Of a stretch of 9,270 nt of DNA, positions 6,164 through 9,270 are shown piece by piece. Position numbers and translations under genes: made by a program. How positions within the stretch are numbered: position 1 is the stretch's first letter; each line of letters opens with the position of its first letter. This DNA is from Casp-actino8 sp001510335. GTDB taxonomy: Bacteria > Actinomycetota > Acidimicrobiia > Acidimicrobiales > Ilumatobacteraceae. The stretch spans positions 1-9,270 of the forward strand of contig JAQCEM010000065.1 of the NCBI GenBank assembly GCA_027729635.1. Reading direction: 5' to 3'. The notes under the pieces are model-generated. The model ran no database searches. It was not told the DNA's origin and was given only the letters and a program-made list of their open reading frames with translations.

Positions 6164-6846
6164 GCGCCGTTGAATCAAAGTTGGCTGGCAACGATCTTGG
6201 CAGTCGTTCCTTCTACCAAGTCATCCGCGTATTGGTGGTATCTATTTGTCGCTCATACTGTCGTATGAGTGTGAGTGGTCAAGAAAATATCCCTCAAACT
6301 GGCCCATTTATTTTGGCGCCAGTTCACCGCAGTTACATCGACACACCCATTGCCTCAGGATGCACTCGGCGTCGAATGCGCTTCATGGGCAAGGACACAA
6401 TGTGGAAACACCAACCATTGAATTGGATGCTTTCAGCACTAGGAGCATTCCCGGTTACTCGCGGAAGCGCAGATCGCGAAGCAATCGTTCGGGCAATTCA
6501 AGTTTTGAAATCGGGCGAACCTCTCGTACTTTTTCCCGAAGGTGAACGTAAGTCTGGACCAACGGTGCAGCCTTTAATGGATGGGGCCGCCTACGTTGCC
6601 TGTAAGGCCGGAGTTCTAATTGTCCCGGTCGGTATAGGTGGTAGCGAACGAGTGATGGGCAAAGGAGCAAAGTTCATTTACCCAAGGAAGCTCGTGGTCA
6701 TCATCGGAAAGCCCATTCCTGTTCCGGCATCAGTTGACGGTCGAATGCCACGCAGCGCTGTCAAAGAAGTGACGAACCAATTACATGAGCGACTACAAAT
6801 GTTGTTTGATGAAGCGCAAACCAAAGCTGGTTACGGCGCAAAATAA
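6160..6846 (+). CDS. plsC: 1-acyl-sn-glycerol-3-phosphate acyltransferase (PlsC/LPLAT family)
   Basis: It transfers an acyl chain to lysophosphatidic acid to make phosphatidic acid at the inner face of the membrane. The 228-residue protein carries the acyltransferase blocks in order: HRSYID (H56 and D61 of the catalytic HX4D), GAFPVTRGS (95-103), the phosphate-binding LFPEGER (124-130) and IVPVGIGG (154-161). A moderately hydrophobic helix (about 19-32) precedes the domain and may lie in the membrane surface. The start is GTG at 6160, overlapping the cmk TGA by four bases, so translation is probably coupled. The last 16 bases overlap the convergent aminopeptidase gene, and no terminator hairpin is seen between them. 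Other acceptors (for example mannosylated lipids) are possible for this family in actinobacteria. Confidence 0.92.
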   Translation: MSAVESKLAGNDLGSRSFYQVIRVLVVSICRSYCRMSVSGQENIPQTGPFILAPVHRSYIDTPIASGCTRRRMRFMGKDTMWKHQPLNWMLSALGAFPVTRGSADREAIVRAIQVLKSGEPLVLFPEGERKSGPTVQPLMDGAAYVACKAGVLIVPVGIGGSERVMGKGAKFIYPRKLVVIIGKPIPVPASVDGRMPRSAVKEVTNQLHERLQMLFDEAQTKAGYGAK

Positions 6847-8102
6847 CGAGCGATCACCTGTGCCAACAACGCTGGGTCGTTGGCACCACACAGTTCACGA
6901 GCTGAGTGCATCGAGAGTTGCGCGACACCAACATCGACTGTCGGAATTCCGAGTTGCGTAGAGGTAATCGGTCCAATCGTTGAACCACATGGCATGGTGT
7001 TTTTACTGACGAACACCTGATGGGGTACGCCAGCAAGATCACAAGTCCGCAAGAAGACCTCAGCGGATTCGGGACTAGTCGCATAACGCTGATTCGCGTT
7101 GACCTTCAGCACCGGTCCTAAATTCGGCAAAGGACGATGGGCTAGTTCATGGCGATCTGGATAGTTGGGGTGGACCGCATGTGCATTGTCGGCTGAGATG
7201 CAATGTGAACGTGACAGAGCCTCATGAAATTCGGTTCTCGTGCCTGTATGTAGCGCCTCGAGCAACCAGGCCAATCGGGGCCCGGAAGCCCCATGCGTGC
7301 TTTCCGATCCAACCTCCTCGTGATCAAACAGTGCAATGACTGAGGCTGTATCACCTGAAAGGTCGATCGAGTTTGCGGCGATCAGTCCTTCGGTCGCCGC
7401 CCAACATGACACTTGATTGTCTAGTCGACCGCTCGCCAACAGCGATAGGTCTTGACCAAGCAACGAGGCTGGAGTCAGGTCATAGAGAGCTATATCCCAA
7501 AAGGCAATATCGCTTGATGAGACCGACATGTGTTCGGACAAGAAATCCGCAAACTCGCCTGGTCGATATTGACCAAGACCCCAGATCGGAGCGAGGTGAA
7601 CTTGCTTATCGAGGATGAGTCCCCGGTCGTTGACTTCTCGGTCGAGATGAATCGCCAATTGTGGAATGCGGGCAATCGCTTGATCAACGCGAACATTCTT
7701 GACAGTGCCATCAGTCAGTACAACCCGTCCCGCCAATCCAAGATCACGGTCAAGCCACGAGTTGTTCAATATTCCGCCGTACACCTCAACACCAATTTGC
7801 TTCCAGCCGAATGAACCTGCATCAGGGAGTGGTTTCACCTTGAGGCACGGAGAATCTGTGTGTGCTCCAACGATTCGGAATTGACGAGTTGATTGTTGTG
7901 GGAGAGTCCATGCCAACAAGAGCCCGGCTTCGGCAATAAATCCCCGAGCTGGCACATCTTCCTTGAGACTTCCAAAAGATGTTTCCACGAAACCAGCGGT
8001 ACGAAGACGGGCTGCCGAATACTCAACTGAGTGTGCCGGCGATACCGAAGCATTGAGGTGACGAATTAGGCCGTCAACCGACAAATCAGAAAATGAACTC
8101 AT
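6831..8102 (-). CDS. apeB: M18 family metallo-aminopeptidase
   Basis: A 423-residue protein, the usual length of bacterial M18 aminopeptidases (the aspartyl-aminopeptidase family), which are cytosolic dinuclear-zinc exopeptidases forming dodecameric cages. Metal and catalytic residues are visible: H81 in GAHTDSP, D228 in GRLDNQ (bridging), E262/E263 in FDHEEVGS (general base and ligand), D305 in SADNAHA, and H399 in SMHSARE. HTDSPCLKVKP (81-91) and KNTMPCGSTIGPI (367-379) are family signatures. No signal peptide. The start ATG at 8102 is preceded by GGAG at a good distance. It lies 31 bases downstream of the histidine-phosphatase gene on the same strand, so the two are likely co-transcribed. 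Its 3' end overlaps plsC by 16 bases. Preferred N-terminal residues cannot be read from the sequence. Confidence 0.95.
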   Translation of the reverse strand: MSSFSDLSVDGLIRHLNASVSPAHSVEYSAARLRTAGFVETSFGSLKEDVPARGFIAEAGLLLAWTLPQQSTRQFRIVGAHTDSPCLKVKPLPDAGSFGWKQIGVEVYGGILNNSWLDRDLGLAGRVVLTDGTVKNVRVDQAIARIPQLAIHLDREVNDRGLILDKQVHLAPIWGLGQYRPGEFADFLSEHMSVSSSDIAFWDIALYDLTPASLLGQDLSLLASGRLDNQVSCWAATEGLIAANSIDLSGDTASVIALFDHEEVGSESTHGASGPRLAWLLEALHTGTRTEFHEALSRSHCISADNAHAVHPNYPDRHELAHRPLPNLGPVLKVNANQRYATSPESAEVFLRTCDLAGVPHQVFVSKNTMPCGSTIGPITSTQLGIPTVDVGVAQLSMHSARELCGANDPALLAQVIARYFAP

Positions 8103-8133
8103 TGATTGCGTCTCCGTCCTTGTCGTTCAATCT

Positions 8134-8757
8134 TTATTTCTGAAATAGTCCGATCGGCAATCCCGATCCGCGTAAATGTGATGTTTCGTTGAGTGTCACG
8201 ATGCTTCGCTCGCCGCTACCTGCTGCAGCGATTCTATGAATCGAGGTGTAATTCGGATAGAAAAAACCGCGTTGATTCTCAAGTCCTAACACATGGCAAA
8301 GGTAGGCATTAATGACGCCACCGTGGCAGACAATGGCGACCCGTTGTGAGGCATGGTTCGCAATGATGTTTTCAATGGACTCGACAGTTCGACTGATGAA
8401 CTCTTCTTCGGTTTCATCGGCAGAAGTCCAGGCACCTCGCAACATTTCCTGCCAGCGTGGATCGTTATTGGCTTTGAGTTCTTCAACAGGAACGTATTGG
8501 TTACTGTTTTTGTCAAACTCTGCCACGCCATCAATAGTCGTGATGGAGAGTCCTTGCACAGTTGCTAACGGGCTCGCTGTTTGCTGGGCCCGTTGCATCG
8601 GACTGGCGTAGATGGCATGCAGTTTTTCCGTCGACAAATATTGAGCCATCAAATCTGCTTGTTTCAGACCTTCACTGGCTAGTTCGGGGTCGGCGATACC
8701 GCTTTCAAGTTCGCGGCGAATCGGTATGGCATGTCGAATCAGTAGTACTTCCATCAC
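8134..8757 (-). CDS. Histidine phosphatase (phosphoglycerate mutase-like) family protein
   Basis: A 207-residue protein with the full active-site set of the family: LLIRHA (5-10, phospho-acceptor His9 with Arg8), ASPMQRAQQTA (51-61, Arg56), a likely acid E80 in GVAEFD, and VCHGGVINAY (143-152, His145). It therefore hydrolyses or transfers phosphate through a phosphohistidine. Candidates include a phosphosugar, nucleotide, phosphoserine or alpha-ribazole phosphatase; length and motifs do not favour one, and a true glycolytic mutase is unlikely because the usual insertions are missing. The start is either the GTG at 8757 or the adjacent in-frame ATG at 8754; an in-frame TGA nine bases before the ATG excludes anything earlier. 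The nearby GAAGGG is too close for a normal Shine-Dalgarno, so the message may be leaderless or weakly translated. It precedes the aminopeptidase gene. Confidence 0.88.
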   Translation of the reverse strand: MMEVLLIRHAIPIRRELESGIADPELASEGLKQADLMAQYLSTEKLHAIYASPMQRAQQTASPLATVQGLSITTIDGVAEFDKNSNQYVPVEELKANNDPRWQEMLRGAWTSADETEEEFISRTVESIENIIANHASQRVAIVCHGGVINAYLCHVLGLENQRGFFYPNYTSIHRIAAAGSGERSIVTLNETSHLRGSGLPIGLFQK

Positions 8758-8789
8758 CCTTCAGGATACGCGTGCCAAGATGGACATAT

Positions 8790-9270
8790 ATGGGTCGGAG
8801 TCCGGTAATTGAGAGCGTTCGACTTCACGACAGACGCAGCAACCAAGACATAGCCCGAGATACACTTCAACCGACCATTGTTTTGATTCACGGAAGCATG
8901 GATCGTCAGGCTGCTTTTGCCAGAATCGCGCGCTCTTTAAGTCAGTCGTACCATGTGCTCACATTTGACCGTCGGGGCTACGGGAAATCAGTGAAACAGC
9001 GCGGGACCTTTTCAGTTGATGAACAAGTCAGTGATCTGAATGAGATCCTTGAGCAATTTGTCAAGACTCACCAAGTGATTTTGGTAGGACATAGTTTTGG
9101 GGGAGTTGTGGCTTTGTCGTATGCCCAACGATTCCGTGATGCAATTGCTGGACTGGTCATCTACGAAAGCCCAATGAGTTGGAAGCCGTGGTGGCCCAAG
9201 GATTCAGGTGGAAGCGCAGCAGTTGCTGTAGCAGATGATCCTGAATTCGCTGCTGAGACTTTCATGCGAC
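8790..9270 (+). CDS. Alpha/beta-fold hydrolase (partial, C-terminus beyond the window)
   Basis: Seen: from the ATG at 8790 the frame is open for 160 codons to the right edge. It contains the core of an alpha/beta hydrolase: IVLIHGS (30-36, oxyanion strand), VLTFDRRGYGKS (56-67), and the nucleophile elbow LVGHSFGG (98-105) with Ser102. VIYESPMSW (123-131) is the strand after the elbow; the acid and histidine should lie in the missing part. The start is uncertain: ATG at 8790 with a weak GATGGA upstream, or the in-frame GTG at 8772. Either leaves a very short gap to the divergent phosphatase gene (8757). The substrate is unknown; RRGYGKS and the Trp-rich stretch after the elbow resemble general esterase and peroxidase-like members. 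It differs in sequence from the hydrolase at 3270-4022. Confidence 0.82.
   Translation, partial: MGRSPVIESVRLHDRRSNQDIARDTLQPTIVLIHGSMDRQAAFARIARSLSQSYHVLTFDRRGYGKSVKQRGTFSVDEQVSDLNEILEQFVKTHQVILVGHSFGGVVALSYAQRFRDAIAGLVIYESPMSWKPWWPKDSGGSAAVAVADDPEFAAETFMR

Noticed and set aside
1..9270. CRISPR array, insertion sequence, tRNA or rRNA genes, phage or defence genes
   Set aside because: I saw no regularly spaced repeats, transposase motifs, cloverleaf-like segments or terminal inverted repeats; nearly all of the window is covered by recognisable metabolic genes.

Overview
The window looks like ordinary chromosomal DNA from an actinobacterium. The strongest pointer is a GuaB1-type IMPDH/GMP-reductase-family gene with inserted CBS domains, a lineage known mainly from Actinomycetota. 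The cmk-plsC pair and an M18 aminopeptidase fit this. Base composition looks moderate by eye, well below Streptomyces or Mycobacterium. That would suit a small aquatic actinobacterium such as an Acidimicrobiia or Ilumatobacter-like lineage, but this placement is a guess. Coding density is very high: there is no gene-free stretch over 300 bases, and the largest gap (169-335) is 167 bases.

Layout, left to right. (1) The 5' end of a leftward lipoprotein gene, probably an ABC-transporter solute-binding protein, runs off the left edge. (2) A rightward cluster encodes a crotonase-fold enoyl-CoA hydratase/isomerase, an FMN nitroreductase and a small J-domain protein (336-2381). (3) A leftward pair encodes an alpha/beta hydrolase and the tRNA t6A-pathway enzyme Sua5 (4022-2344); Sua5 converges on and overlaps the J-domain gene. 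(4) A rightward cluster guaB1-cmk-plsC (4054-6846) covers purine salvage/interconversion, pyrimidine nucleotide phosphorylation and phospholipid acylation. (5) A leftward pair encodes a histidine-phosphatase-family protein and an M18 aminopeptidase (8757-6831), which converges on and overlaps plsC by 16 bases. (6) The 5' part of a second alpha/beta hydrolase gene, reading right from about 8790, runs off the right edge.

The genes form alternating short operons with minimal spacing: start and stop codons overlap or abut (TTGA, GTGA, TAA/GTG), both convergent pairs overlap in coding sequence, and two of the three divergent junctions leave only about 30 bases. Apart from the transported-solute and acyl-CoA genes, most products are housekeeping enzymes of nucleotide, tRNA, lipid and peptide metabolism. 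I see no phage, IS, CRISPR, toxin-antitoxin, defence or biosynthetic-cluster signature, and no rRNA or tRNA gene. I found no convincing new system. The points worth a second look are small: a non-canonical active site in the crotonase, an orphan J protein with an unrecognised C-terminal domain, a hairpin that could mask a ribosome binding site, and a palindrome in the only sizeable intergenic region.
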